64,000 nt of DNA. Source: Mycobacterium sp. 852014-52450_SCH5900713 (lineage in GTDB: Bacteria > Actinomycetota > Actinomycetes > Mycobacteriales > Mycobacteriaceae). The notes beneath the pieces are model-generated. The model did no database searches, had not been told where the DNA came from, and was given only the letters and a program-made list of their open reading frames with translations. The DNA lies in NCBI RefSeq assembly GCF_001667075.1, contig NZ_LZIL01000009.1, forward strand, positions 1 through 64,000, in the 5' to 3' direction. Shown piece by piece: positions 35,797-44,327 of this stretch; positions within the stretch are counted from its first letter, which is position 1; each line of letters opens with the position of its first letter. Both the position numbers and the translations under genes were made by a program.

Positions 35797-37023
35797 TCAG
35801 CGGACCTCCACGGTCATTGGTAGGTGAGCGAATCCGCGGACATTGCTGGAGTGGACGCGGACGGCGTTGGCCTCGTCCACCTCATATCCGCGGATTCGCT
35901 TGAACAACTCGGTGAGCGCGACCCGGGCTTCCATCCGCGCCAGATGCGCGCCCAGGCAGAAATGTGCGCCACTACCGAAACTCAATAGTTTGGGCCCGAT
36001 TTCGCGGCCGATCAGATAGTCGTCGGGCCTGTCGAAGACCCGCTCGTCGCGGTGGCCGGAACCGGGCAACAGCAGCAATACGTCGCCCTCGGGAATGGTG
36101 GTGTCGTAGAGGGTGAGTTCCCCGGATACGGTGCGGGCCAGGATCTGGCTGGACGTGTCGTAGCGCAAGGTCTCCTCGACCCACAGCGGCACCAGCGACA
36201 GGTCGGCATAGACCGGAGTCAGCTGCCCGGGGTTCTTGTGGCCCCAAAATGCGGCATTGGCAAGGAGTTTGGTGGTCGTCTCGTTGCCGGCGATCACCAT
36301 CAGGAACATGAAGCCGAGGACTTCCTCGTCCGTGAGCCGGTCGCCGTCGATCTCGGCTTCCAGCAGCGCCGAGGTCAGGTCATCCGTCAGCTTCTTGCGC
36401 CGCTCGGCGACCATTCCCTGGTAGTAGACGATCAGGTTGATGGAGGCTTCGACGGCCTCCGGCGGCACGTCGGTGACGCCCTCGTCGCGGTGCATCACCC
36501 CGTCGGCCCAGGCGCGCACCTGGACTCGATCCGGTTCGGGGACACCCATCAACTCGGAGATGACGTCCATGGGAAGCTTTCCGGCGAACTCGTCGACGTA
36601 GTCGACCGTGCCGTCCGCTGACGACCTAGCCTTTTCCAGCATCGTGTCGAGGTGTTGTGTCGCGATCTCGGTGACGCGGGGTTCGAGTTCGCGAATCCTC
36701 CTCGGTGTGAAGCCTTTTGACACCAGCGTCCGCAGACGCAGATGGGCGGGATCGTCCATCGCCAAAAACGACATCGTCTTGGACGCGTGCGGGCCGCGCG
36801 ACGCCGGATCCAGCGAAACGCCGTATTTGTTCGACAGCGTGGTGCTGTTGCGGAAACCCTGCAGCACATCCTGGTGCCGCGACAGCGCCCAAAACTTCAG
36901 GTCCTCGTTGCGATACAGCGGGGCCTCATCGCGGAGGCGCTTGTAGTACGGGTACGGGTCCTCGTGGAAGTCGTAGTCGTATGGATCGAGGACCAGCTCG
37001 TGGTCGCCAACATGGATGGTCAT
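35797..37023 (-). CDS. cyp123: Cytochrome P450 CYP123
   Basis: A 408-residue P450 with I-helix motif VIAGNETTTKLL, ExxR in EETLRYDTS and heme loop FGSGAHFCLGAHLARME. It corresponds in order to Rv0766c (cyp123, 402 residues). ATG 37023 overlaps the TetR stop (ATGA). A longer frame upstream runs through the TetR gene and is rejected. Its substrate is unknown; the coupling to an SDR and CYP51 suggests that both P450s act in one pathway and share the ferredoxin. Confidence 0.93.
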   Translation of the reverse strand: MTIHVGDHELVLDPYDYDFHEDPYPYYKRLRDEAPLYRNEDLKFWALSRHQDVLQGFRNSTTLSNKYGVSLDPASRGPHASKTMSFLAMDDPAHLRLRTLVSKGFTPRRIRELEPRVTEIATQHLDTMLEKARSSADGTVDYVDEFAGKLPMDVISELMGVPEPDRVQVRAWADGVMHRDEGVTDVPPEAVEASINLIVYYQGMVAERRKKLTDDLTSALLEAEIDGDRLTDEEVLGFMFLMVIAGNETTTKLLANAAFWGHKNPGQLTPVYADLSLVPLWVEETLRYDTSSQILARTVSGELTLYDTTIPEGDVLLLLPGSGHRDERVFDRPDDYLIGREIGPKLLSFGSGAHFCLGAHLARMEARVALTELFKRIRGYEVDEANAVRVHSSNVRGFAHLPMTVEVR

Positions 37024-37658
37024 TCGGTGCTTGTCTCCTGGCTCGTCTCTCCGGCGCCGGTGAGGATCAGCCTGACCACATAGGCCAGCCGGTCGGCGAT
37101 CTCGCGATAGGTGAATTCGCCGCTGCCGGCCTGAACGAGCGCCCCGAAAAACGACATTTCGAGCGCCGACACGGCGGTGGGGTCGGCATCGGGGCCGATC
37201 GCGGACGTGATGCGGCGGTGGATCTCCGCGCCGATCCGGTCGCGGGCGGCCCGCACCGCGGGCTCGGCGCCTCCGCTGAGCAAGGCCGTCGTGCACGCGG
37301 CGCTGACCTCTGGCTCATCGGCGACCACCAGGGCCAGGTGGCGCAACACCTGGTCCACCCGGGTGGGCATCGGGTCGTTGACGTCGGTGAAGTAGGGGAC
37401 CTGCCGGACCAGGTCCAGGTAGACCTCGGCGATCAGGTGGTTCTTCGACGAGAAGTAGGTGTAAGCCGTGGCCGGGGCGACTTTGGCGCGAGCCGCGACC
37501 GCGCGCACCGTCAGATCGGCGTAGGACTTTTCGCGCAGCGTCTCGATGCCCGCCGCGAGCACCTTCCGGAAGGTCTCCTCCTGGCGGCGGTTTCGCGCGG
37601 GCGGGCCGGTCTGGTGCTCGGCCTGAGACGTGATCGTCACCAGTGCATCGCTGGACAC
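37020..37658 (-). CDS. TetR-family regulator (Rv0767c type)
   Basis: A 212-residue TetR protein: N-terminal helix-turn-helix (RAVAARAKVAPATAYTYFSSKNHLIAEVY) and an all-helical ligand domain. It starts with GTG 37658 inside a palindrome GGACACATGTCC, and the same GGACA-N2-TGTCC occurs in front of the divergent aldA gene, so it probably represses its own operon and the aldA operon. Its stop overlaps cyp123. An inducer would presumably be a substrate or product of the cluster. Confidence 0.9.
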   Translation of the reverse strand: MSSDALVTITSQAEHQTGPPARNRRQEETFRKVLAAGIETLREKSYADLTVRAVAARAKVAPATAYTYFSSKNHLIAEVYLDLVRQVPYFTDVNDPMPTRVDQVLRHLALVVADEPEVSAACTTALLSGGAEPAVRAARDRIGAEIHRRITSAIGPDADPTAVSALEMSFFGALVQAGSGEFTYREIADRLAYVVRLILTGAGETSQETSTE

Positions 37659-37664
37659 ATGTCC
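37653..37664. promoter_or_regulatory. Candidate TetR operator 1
   Basis: GGACACATGTCC, two perfect 5-base arms with a 2-base centre (6-base arms if T/A outside are counted), overlaps the start codon of the TetR gene. See the second copy at 37811-37822. Confidence 0.6.
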
Positions 37665-37810
37665 AAGCTATCGGACCGACTCCGCCGGAAGCAAGACCGA
37701 TCGGCAAAGACAGCGGTTAATGTGCTGTTTTCGGTCGCGTAGCCGCCCCAGTCGAGATCGGCCCTTGCACCGCTAACGGCGAGGCGGCTATGGTTCCATC
37801 GGATAATATC
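37665..37810. other. Divergent control region between TetR and aldA
   Basis: About 150 bases between the two operator-like palindromes, with no coding potential. It must contain the promoters of two operons pointing away from each other. Confidence 0.5.
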
Positions 37811-37822
37811 GGACAACTGTCC
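37811..37822. promoter_or_regulatory. aldA: Candidate TetR operator 2
   Basis: GGACAACTGTCC has the same GGACA-N2-TGTCC arms as the site at 37653, lying 56 bases upstream of the aldA ATG. Two copies in one divergent promoter are unlikely by chance. Confidence 0.6.
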
Positions 37823-37877
37823 ACTGAAATCCATTGGAATTCGCGTGCTCGATTGGTCGCACAGACGGGAGCGGGAG

Positions 37878-39347
37878 ATGGCCTTGTTGGCCGACGGCGT
37901 GAGCGCACTTTTCATCGACGGGAAGATGTCGCCCGGCAGCGCCGGCACGTTCCCGACGATCAATCCGGCGACCGAGGAAGTATTGGGAGCCGCGGCCGAT
38001 GGCGGCGCCGACGACATGGGCCGCGCGATCGACGCCGCGCGGCGCGCCTTCGACGACACCGACTGGTCGCGCGATACCGAGCTACGGGTGCGGTGCGTGC
38101 GCCAACTGCGCGAGGCGATGCAGCAGCACCTTGAAGAACTGCGGGACCTGACCATCGCAGAGGTCGGCGCGCCGCGGATGCTCACCAGCATCGCCCAGCT
38201 CGAAGTCCCGGTCAACGACCTGGCGTTCGCGGCGGATACCGCCGAATCCTACGTTTACAACCAGGATCTCGGCGAGGCGTCGCCGATGGGCATCCGTACC
38301 CGGCGCACCATCGCCCGTGAGGCCGTCGGCGTGGTAGGGGCGATCACGCCGTGGAACTTTCCCCACCAGATCAACCTCGCCAAGATCGGACCCGCACTGG
38401 CGGCTGGAAACACCGTGGTCCTCAAACCCGCCCCCGACACACCCTGGTGCGCCGCGGTGCTGGGCGAACTCATCGCCGAGCACACCGACTTCCCGCCCGG
38501 TGTCATCAACATCGTCACCTCCAGCGACCACGGCGTGGGTGCGCTGTTGGCCAAAGACCCACGGGTGGACATGGTTTCGTTCACCGGGTCGACCGCCACC
38601 GGCCGCAGCGTGATGGCCGACGGTGCCGCCACCATCAAGAAGGTCTTCCTCGAGCTCGGCGGCAAGTCGGCGTTTATCGTCCTCGACGACGCCGACCTGA
38701 GCGGTGCCGTGGGCGTGGCAGGGTTCTCGGTCTGCATGCACGCCGGGCAGGGATGCGCGATCACCACCCGGCTGGTGGTGCCGCGGGCGAAGTATGACGA
38801 AGCCGTCGCCATCGCGGCCGCGACGATGGGCGGCATCAAGGCGGGCGACCCCACGGACCCCGGAACCATCTGCGGGCCGGTGATTTCGGCGCGTCAGCGC
38901 GACCGCATCCAGGGCTACCTCGACTCGGCGATCGCCGAGGGCGGCGCATTCGCATGCGGGGGTGGCCGGCCGTCCGGCCGCGACGTCGGTTTCTTCATCG
39001 AGCCCACCGTCATCGCCGGGCTGGGCAACGACGCCCGCTGCGCGCGCGAGGAGATCTTCGGCCCGGTCCTGACGGTGATTCCGCACGACGGCGACGACGA
39101 CGCGGTGCGCATTGCCAACGACTCGCCATACGGCTTGTCGGGCACCGTTTTCGGCGCCGACCCGGATCGGGCGGCGAGGGTCGCCGCGCGGGTCCGCGCA
39201 GGCACCATCAATGTCAATGGCGGCGTGTGGTATTCGGCCGACGCCCCGTTCGGCGGTTACAAGCAGTCCGGCAACGGCCGAGAGATGGGCCTGGCCGGTT
39301 TCGAGGAGTACCTCGAAATCAAAACCATCGCGACAGCGGTTAACTAG
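37878..39347 (+). CDS. aldA: Aldehyde dehydrogenase AldA
   Basis: A 489-residue NAD(P)-dependent aldehyde dehydrogenase that turns aldehydes into acids. Motifs: TPWNFPHQINLAKIGPAL, cofactor loop FTGSTATGR, catalytic Glu in FLELGGKSA, catalytic Cys in HAGQGCAIT and C-terminal EEIFGPVLTV. I chose ATG 37878 with GGGAG upstream, which gives the same length as Rv0768 (489). GTG 37845 is an alternative. It opens a four-gene operon with SDR, dehydrogenase and CMD genes. Confidence 0.95.
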   Translation: MALLADGVSALFIDGKMSPGSAGTFPTINPATEEVLGAAADGGADDMGRAIDAARRAFDDTDWSRDTELRVRCVRQLREAMQQHLEELRDLTIAEVGAPRMLTSIAQLEVPVNDLAFAADTAESYVYNQDLGEASPMGIRTRRTIAREAVGVVGAITPWNFPHQINLAKIGPALAAGNTVVLKPAPDTPWCAAVLGELIAEHTDFPPGVINIVTSSDHGVGALLAKDPRVDMVSFTGSTATGRSVMADGAATIKKVFLELGGKSAFIVLDDADLSGAVGVAGFSVCMHAGQGCAITTRLVVPRAKYDEAVAIAAATMGGIKAGDPTDPGTICGPVISARQRDRIQGYLDSAIAEGGAFACGGGRPSGRDVGFFIEPTVIAGLGNDARCAREEIFGPVLTVIPHDGDDDAVRIANDSPYGLSGTVFGADPDRAARVAARVRAGTINVNGGVWYSADAPFGGYKQSGNGREMGLAGFEEYLEIKTIATAVN

Positions 39348-39361
39348 AGGAGCTCGAGAGC

Positions 39362-40111
39362 ATGCGGTTTGAGAACAAGGTCGCGATCGTCACCGGTTCC
39401 GGTGGCGGCATCGGTCAGGCGTATGCCGAGGCGCTAGCCCGTGAAGGTGCCGCGGTTGTCGTGGCCGACATCAAGTCCGAGGCGGCCGAGGCGGTGGCCA
39501 AGCAGATCGTCGCCGACGGCGGTACGGCCCTGGCGGTGCCCGTCGATGTGTCCGACCCGGCGTCGGCGAAGGCGATGGCCGACCGCGCGCTGGCCGAGTT
39601 CGGCGGCATCGATTATCTGGTCAACAACGCCGCGATCTTCGGGGGCATGAAGCTCGATTTCCTGCTCACGATCGATCCCGAGTACTACAAGAAGTTCATG
39701 AGCGTCAACCTCGACGGCGCCCTGTGGTGCACCCGCGCCGTCTATCGCAAGATGGCCAAGCGCGGCGGTGGGGCGATCGTCAACCAGTCGTCCACGGCGG
39801 CGTGGCTGTACTCGAACTACTACGGCCTGGCCAAGGTCGGGGTGAACGGCCTGACCCAACAGTTGTCCCGCGAGTTGGGCGGCCAGAACATCCGGATCAA
39901 CGCGATCGCGCCCGGGCCCATCGACACCGAGGCCAACCGGACCACCACGCCGCAGGAGATGGTGGCCGACATCGTCAAGGGTCTTCCCTTGTCGCGCATG
40001 GGGACTCCCGAGGATCTGGTCGGGATGTGCCTGTTCTTGCTCTCCGATGAGGCGTCGTGGATCACGGGGCAGATCTTCAACGTTGACGGCGGGCAGATAA
40101 TCCGGTCATGA
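39362..40111 (+). CDS. Short-chain dehydrogenase (Rv0769 type)
   Basis: A 249-residue classical SDR with TGSGGGIGQAYA cofactor motif, NNAA in YLVNNAAIFGG, catalytic Ser in NQSSTAAW, Tyr-Lys in YYGLAKVGVNGL and C-terminal ITGQIFNVDGGQ. It starts 14 bases after aldA behind GAGGAG. Its counterpart is Rv0769. Together with AldA it could convert alcohol to aldehyde to acid; substrate unknown. Confidence 0.92.
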   Translation: MRFENKVAIVTGSGGGIGQAYAEALAREGAAVVVADIKSEAAEAVAKQIVADGGTALAVPVDVSDPASAKAMADRALAEFGGIDYLVNNAAIFGGMKLDFLLTIDPEYYKKFMSVNLDGALWCTRAVYRKMAKRGGGAIVNQSSTAAWLYSNYYGLAKVGVNGLTQQLSRELGGQNIRINAIAPGPIDTEANRTTTPQEMVADIVKGLPLSRMGTPEDLVGMCLFLLSDEASWITGQIFNVDGGQIIRS

Positions 40112-40160
40112 GCAACGCCGGCGACGATGCAGAGCGGAGCGATGAGGAGGAGCGGCGCCA

Positions 40161-41018
40161 ATGGCAGAAGATCTGAGGCTGGGCTACATCGGGCTGGGCA
40201 ACATGGGTGCGCCGATGGCCACGAAGATGACCGAATGGCCCGGCGGGGTGACGGTTTACGACATCCGAACCGAGGCGATGACGCCGCTGGCCGAGAAGGG
40301 CGCCGGCCTGGCCGACAGCGTCGCCGACGTCGCTGCCGCCGACATCATCCACGTCACCGTCCTCGACGACGCGCAGGTGCGCGAGGTCGTCGGCGAGCTG
40401 GCCGCCCACGCCAAGCCCGGGACGGTCATCGCGATCCACTCGACGATCAGCGACACGACGGCTGCGGAACTGGCCAGTGACCTCAAGCCGCAGGGCATCC
40501 ATGTCGTGGACGCCCCGGTCAGCGGTGGCGCCGCGGCCGCCGCGAAGGGCGAGCTTGCCACCATGGTGGGGGCCAATCGGGAGGTGTACGAGCGGATCAA
40601 GCCGGCGTTCAAACATTGGGCGGCGGTGGTCATCCACGCCGGTGAGCCCGGTGCTGGGACTCGAATGAAGCTGGCCCGCAACATGTTGACGTTCACGTCG
40701 TATGTCGCGGCGTGCGAAGCCATGAAACTGGCGGAAGCGGCGGGACTGGATCTGCAGGCGCTGGGTCGGGTGGTGCGTCACACCGATGCCCTCACCGGCG
40801 GGCCCGGGGCGATCATGGTCCGCGACGACATGAAAGACCTTGAGCCGGAACACTTCCTGTACCAGCCGTTCATGCATACCCGGGGGCTGGGGGAGAAAGA
40901 CCTGAGCCTGGCGCTGGCCCTGGGCGAGGCGGTATCGGTGGATCTGCCGCTGGCCCGGTTGGCCTACGAGGGGCTGGCGGCCGGCCTCGGGGTGCCACAC
41001 ACAGAGAAAGAGGCGTGA
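40161..41018 (+). CDS. NAD-dependent beta-hydroxyacid dehydrogenase (Rv0770 type)
   Basis: A 285-residue protein of the 6-phosphogluconate/3-hydroxyisobutyrate dehydrogenase family: LGYIGLGNMGAPMATKM at the N-terminus, HSTISDTTAAELA, the SGG loop VVDAPVSGGAAAA and the catalytic-lysine region GTRMKLARNML. It follows the SDR by 49 bases with GAGGAGGAG before ATG. Its stop overlaps the CMD gene. The protein resembles the dehydrogenase at 9876 in fold but has a different partner set. Confidence 0.9.
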   Translation: MAEDLRLGYIGLGNMGAPMATKMTEWPGGVTVYDIRTEAMTPLAEKGAGLADSVADVAAADIIHVTVLDDAQVREVVGELAAHAKPGTVIAIHSTISDTTAAELASDLKPQGIHVVDAPVSGGAAAAAKGELATMVGANREVYERIKPAFKHWAAVVIHAGEPGAGTRMKLARNMLTFTSYVAACEAMKLAEAAGLDLQALGRVVRHTDALTGGPGAIMVRDDMKDLEPEHFLYQPFMHTRGLGEKDLSLALALGEAVSVDLPLARLAYEGLAAGLGVPHTEKEA

Positions 41019-41452
41019 TGGACGAACTTCGCCGCAAGGGCCTCGCGAAGATGAACGAGGTCTACGGCTGGGAGATGCCCAACATCGAGGGCGATGCGTA
41101 CTTCGACCTGACCGTCGATCACCTGTTCGGCAGCATCTGGACACGACCGGGATTGTCGATGCGCGACAAGCGCATCATGACGTTGACGGCGGTGACCGCG
41201 ATCGGCAACCGCGACCTGGCCGAGATTCAGATCAACGCCGCGCTGCTCAACGGTGAACTGACCGAGACTGAGCTCAAGGAGATGGCCGTCTTCCTCACCC
41301 ACTATCTCGGTTTCCCCCTCGGTTCGGCGCTCAACGGCGCCGTCGACGCCGTCGTCGCGAAGCGGAAGAAGGCCGCGGCGAAGGGCGCCGGAGAGGACAA
41401 GAAGGCCAACGTGGACACCGCGCTGAAGATGCACTCCGGAGACAAGGACTGA
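41018..41452 (+). CDS. Carboxymuconolactone decarboxylase family protein (Rv0771 type)
   Basis: A 144-residue CMD/AhpD-like protein (MRDKRIMTLTAVTAIGNRDL, EIQINAALLNGELTETELKE, HYLGFPLGSALNG). The family has the fold of gamma-carboxymuconolactone decarboxylase; no CxxC is present, so an AhpD-type peroxidase role is unlikely, while a decarboxylase or hydrolase role is possible. ATG 41018 overlaps the preceding TGA. It is the last gene of the aldA operon. Its length equals Rv0771 (144). Confidence 0.9.
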   Translation: MDELRRKGLAKMNEVYGWEMPNIEGDAYFDLTVDHLFGSIWTRPGLSMRDKRIMTLTAVTAIGNRDLAEIQINAALLNGELTETELKEMAVFLTHYLGFPLGSALNGAVDAVVAKRKKAAAKGAGEDKKANVDTALKMHSGDKD

Positions 41453-41458
41453 CCGGTA

Positions 41459-42544
41459 TCAGTAAGGCCGGCCACCTTCGGGCATCACGTACTCGGAGAT
41501 CGGCGCAAGGCCGCCGTTGACCGACGTTCCACCGTTGATGATGCCCGGCGCCATTTCCAGCATGTTGTGCGGGAACCCGAATTTCGGCTTGGTCAGCGCG
41601 TCGAGCCGGCCCAGTTCGTCGGTGCTGAGCCGCACATCGACGGCGCGGACGTTGTCCTCGAGCTGCGAGAGCCTGCGCGCCCCGATGATGACCGAGGAGA
41701 CGGCGGGCTGCGCATGCACCCAGGCCAGTGCGACGCTGGCGACGTTCGTCTCGTGCGCCTTGGCGATGCCTTCGAGTTCGTCGATCAGCGCGTAGGTCTT
41801 GTCGTTGAGGAATGCGTCGACCATGGCGCCGCGATCGGCGTCGTGCCGACCGGCATTGGCTCGGGTGTACTTGCCGCTGAGCACGCCGCTCTTCAGCGGC
41901 GACCACGGTGTGATGCCGAGGCCGAACTCCGCTGCCATCGGGGCGAGTTCCTGTTCTATCGAGCGCTCCAACAGCGAGTACTCGACCTGCAGGCCGACGA
42001 AGCTCGACCAGCTACGGAACCGGGCGATGAGGTTGGCCTCGGCGATCTTCCACGCCGGGGTGTCCGAAACGCCGATGTAGCGGACCTTTCCGGCGCGGAC
42101 GAGGTCGTCGAGCGCCGACATCGTCTCATCTATCGGAGTGTTCGCGTCCCAGATGTGCAACCAGTACAGATCGATGTAGTCCGTTTGCAGACGCCGCAGA
42201 GAGTTGTCGCAAGCGTTGATCAGGGACTTACGGCCCGAGCCCCCTCCGTTGGGATCGCCGGGATACAGGTTGCCGCTGAATTTGGTGGCGATCACCAATC
42301 GATCCCGGCGGGCGGCGTTGCGACCGACGTGGTCGCCGATGATCTTCTCGGAATGGCTTCGGGTGTAGAAGTTGGCGGTGTCGATGAAGTTGCCGCCGAG
42401 GTCCGTGTACCGGTCGATGATCTGTTGAGACTCTTCAACACTGGTGCCCCAGCCGAGGTCTTCGCCGAACGTCATGGCGCCCAGGCACAAGGGGCTGACG
42501 CGCAGTCCGGAGCGTCCGAGTGTCACGTACTGATCCAGGGGCAT
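41459..42544 (-). CDS. Aldo/keto reductase
   Basis: A 361-residue aldo/keto reductase: GLRVSPLCLGAMTFG start, catalytic Asp/Tyr in GGNFIDTANFYT, Lys in RLVIATKFSG, His in IDLYWLHIWD and cofactor loop GARRLSQLEDN. It reduces carbonyls with NADPH. It faces the MarR gene across a 58-base gap containing palindromes and repeats, so MarR probably controls it. H37Rv has no such pair between Rv0771 and purD as far as I recall. The C-terminus NGGTSVNGGLAPISEYV is longer than usual for the family. Confidence 0.9.
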   Translation of the reverse strand: MPLDQYVTLGRSGLRVSPLCLGAMTFGEDLGWGTSVEESQQIIDRYTDLGGNFIDTANFYTRSHSEKIIGDHVGRNAARRDRLVIATKFSGNLYPGDPNGGGSGRKSLINACDNSLRRLQTDYIDLYWLHIWDANTPIDETMSALDDLVRAGKVRYIGVSDTPAWKIAEANLIARFRSWSSFVGLQVEYSLLERSIEQELAPMAAEFGLGITPWSPLKSGVLSGKYTRANAGRHDADRGAMVDAFLNDKTYALIDELEGIAKAHETNVASVALAWVHAQPAVSSVIIGARRLSQLEDNVRAVDVRLSTDELGRLDALTKPKFGFPHNMLEMAPGIINGGTSVNGGLAPISEYVMPEGGRPY

Positions 42545-42564
42545 GGGGGCCGCCTTCTGGTAAG

Positions 42565-42612
42565 TTGTTCGATCATGGGTTTGTTCAATCCTAAACTAGT
42601 TCATGTCTGAAC
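42565..42612. promoter_or_regulatory. Candidate MarR operator and leaderless promoter
   Basis: Direct repeats TTGTTCGATC (42565-42574) and TTGTTCAATC (42581-42590), the palindrome AACTAGTT (42594-42601) and GTTCA-N4-TGAAC (42599-42612) sit between the divergent genes. TAAACT at 42592-42597 has -10 spacing for a transcript starting at the MarR ATG (42603). Confidence 0.5.
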
Positions 42613-43034
42613 GATCAGGCAAGTCGAAGCCTGCGATCGACGCGGCCAAGATCTGGTCGTTGAACTACCGCGTGCTGCTGTCGGTCATCTCGTGCGCCGA
42701 GCCCGACATCTGCGCACTGGGACTCGAATCCAAGGAACTGTTCCTGCTCGCCGAGATCGACGAGCATCCCTACCCCGCCGAACTGGCGGCGACGTTGAGC
42801 ATGCCCAAGGCGACGGTCACCGTCTACCTCAAACGACTTGAGGCCGCGGGATTCGTGCGTCGTGAGATCGACGCCTCCGATCTGCGGCGCCATCGACTAC
42901 TACTCACTCCGGCCGGACGTAAGGCCGCCACGGACGGGTTGGCGCTGCTGTCCGACGAGTTCAACAAGCGTCTCGGACGCCTCACTGCCGCGCAGCAAAA
43001 AGAGCTCAAAGACCTGCTGGAGCGAATCGTCTGA
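42603..43034 (+). CDS. MarR-family regulator
   Basis: A 143-residue winged-helix regulator: PYPAELAATLSMPKATVTVYLKRL and VRREIDASDLRRHRLLLTPAG form the HTH and wing. No ribosome site precedes ATG 42603; a TAAACT element six bases upstream suggests a leaderless mRNA. It is divergent from the aldo/keto reductase and 24 bases before purD. It probably responds to a phenolic or electrophilic compound like most MarR proteins; that is family knowledge. Confidence 0.9.
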   Translation: MSERSGKSKPAIDAAKIWSLNYRVLLSVISCAEPDICALGLESKELFLLAEIDEHPYPAELAATLSMPKATVTVYLKRLEAAGFVRREIDASDLRRHRLLLTPAGRKAATDGLALLSDEFNKRLGRLTAAQQKELKDLLERIV

Positions 43035-43058
43035 ACGCCTGAGCTAGTCTGACGTGTC

Positions 43059-44327
43059 GTGCGAGTTCTGGTGATCGGTTCGGGTGCACGAGAGCATGCG
43101 CTATTGCTGGCGCTTCGGAAAGACCCGCAGGTCACGGGGTTATTCGTCGCTCCCGGCAACGCCGGTACCGCCCGCGTGGCCGAGCAGCATGACGTCGACA
43201 TCACATCGGGTTCCGACGTTGTCGCCCTGGCGCGCGAGCTCCGTGCCGACCTGGTGGTGATCGGTCCCGAGGTGCCGCTGGTGCTGGGGGTGGCCGACGC
43301 CCTGCGAGCCGCCGGCATCGTCTGCTTCGGGCCCAGCAAGGACGCCGCCCGCATCGAAGGCTCCAAGGCGTTCGCCAAGGAGGTCATGGCCGCCGCCGGC
43401 GTGCGTACCGCGGCCAGCGAAACCGTTGACAGCCCGGCGCATTTGGACGCCGCCCTGGACCGGTTCGGGCCTCCGGCGGGCGACCCCGCCTGGGTGGTCA
43501 AGGACGACCGGCTGGCCGCGGGCAAGGGCGTAGTGGTGACCGCGGACCGCGGCGTCGCCCGGGCGCACGCCGCCGGCCTGCTCGAGGCGGGCCACCCGGT
43601 GCTGCTGGAGTCGTATCTGGACGGCCCGGAGGTGTCGCTGTTCTGCGTCGTCGACGGCCAGACCGTGGTGCCGCTGTTGCCGGCGCAGGACTTCAAGCGT
43701 GTCGGCGACGGCGATACCGGACCCAACACCGGCGGCATGGGCGCCTACGCGCCGGTTCCGTGGCTTCCCGACGAGGTGTACCGGGACATCGTCGGCAACA
43801 TCGTCGAACCCGTTGCGGCCGAAATGGTTCAGCGCGGCAGCCCGTTCTGCGGGTTGTTGTACGTCGGACTGGCGATCACCGCCAACGGGCCGGCCGTGGT
43901 CGAATTCAACTGCCGGTTCGGCGATCCGGAGACCCAGGCCGTGCTGGCGCTGCTGGAATCGCCGTTCGGGCAACTGCTGTACGCGGCGGGCACCGGCAAG
44001 CTGGCCGACTTCGGCGAGTTGCGCTGGTACGAGGGGGCGGCTGTCACGGTGGTGCTGGCGGCGGAGAACTATCCCGGGCGCCCTCGGGTCGGGGACGTCG
44101 TCGCAGGCTCGGAAGTCGACGGGGTGCTGCACGCGGGCACGGCGCGCCGCGACGACGGCGAGGTGGTCTCCTCGGGCGGTCGCGTGCTGTCGGTGGTGGG
44201 CACCGGCGCCGACCTCGCCGCCGCGCGGTCGCAGGCGTACGAGCTGATGCGGTCGATCCGACTGCCCGGCAGCCACTTTCGAAGCGACATCGCGCTGTTG
44301 GCGGCCGAGGGCAAGATCAGCGTCTAG
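43059..44327 (+). CDS. purD: Phosphoribosylamine-glycine ligase
   Basis: Second step of purine synthesis: joins glycine to phosphoribosylamine using ATP. An N-terminal domain ([19 protein letters not shown]) precedes the ATP-grasp domain ([26 protein letters not shown] loop [26 protein letters not shown]) and a C-terminal domain. The 422-residue length equals Mtb PurD (Rv0772). GTG 43059 starts. Its stop overlaps the ggtA stop on the other strand by four bases. Confidence 0.97.
   Translation: MRVLVIGSGAREHALLLALRKDPQVTGLFVAPGNAGTARVAEQHDVDITSGSDVVALARELRADLVVIGPEVPLVLGVADALRAAGIVCFGPSKDAARIEGSKAFAKEVMAAAGVRTAASETVDSPAHLDAALDRFGPPAGDPAWVVKDDRLAAGKGVVVTADRGVARAHAAGLLEAGHPVLLESYLDGPEVSLFCVVDGQTVVPLLPAQDFKRVGDGDTGPNTGGMGAYAPVPWLPDEVYRDIVGNIVEPVAAEMVQRGSPFCGLLYVGLAITANGPAVVEFNCRFGDPETQAVLALLESPFGQLLYAAGTGKLADFGELRWYEGAAVTVVLAAENYPGRPRVGDVVAGSEVDGVLHAGTARRDDGEVVSSGGRVLSVVGTGADLAAARSQAYELMRSIRLPGSHFRSDIALLAAEGKISV

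Noticed and set aside
42592..42603. KstR site before the MarR gene
   Set aside because: AACTAGTT matches the core but the outer T and A of TNNAACNNGTTNNA are C and T; more likely a MarR operator.
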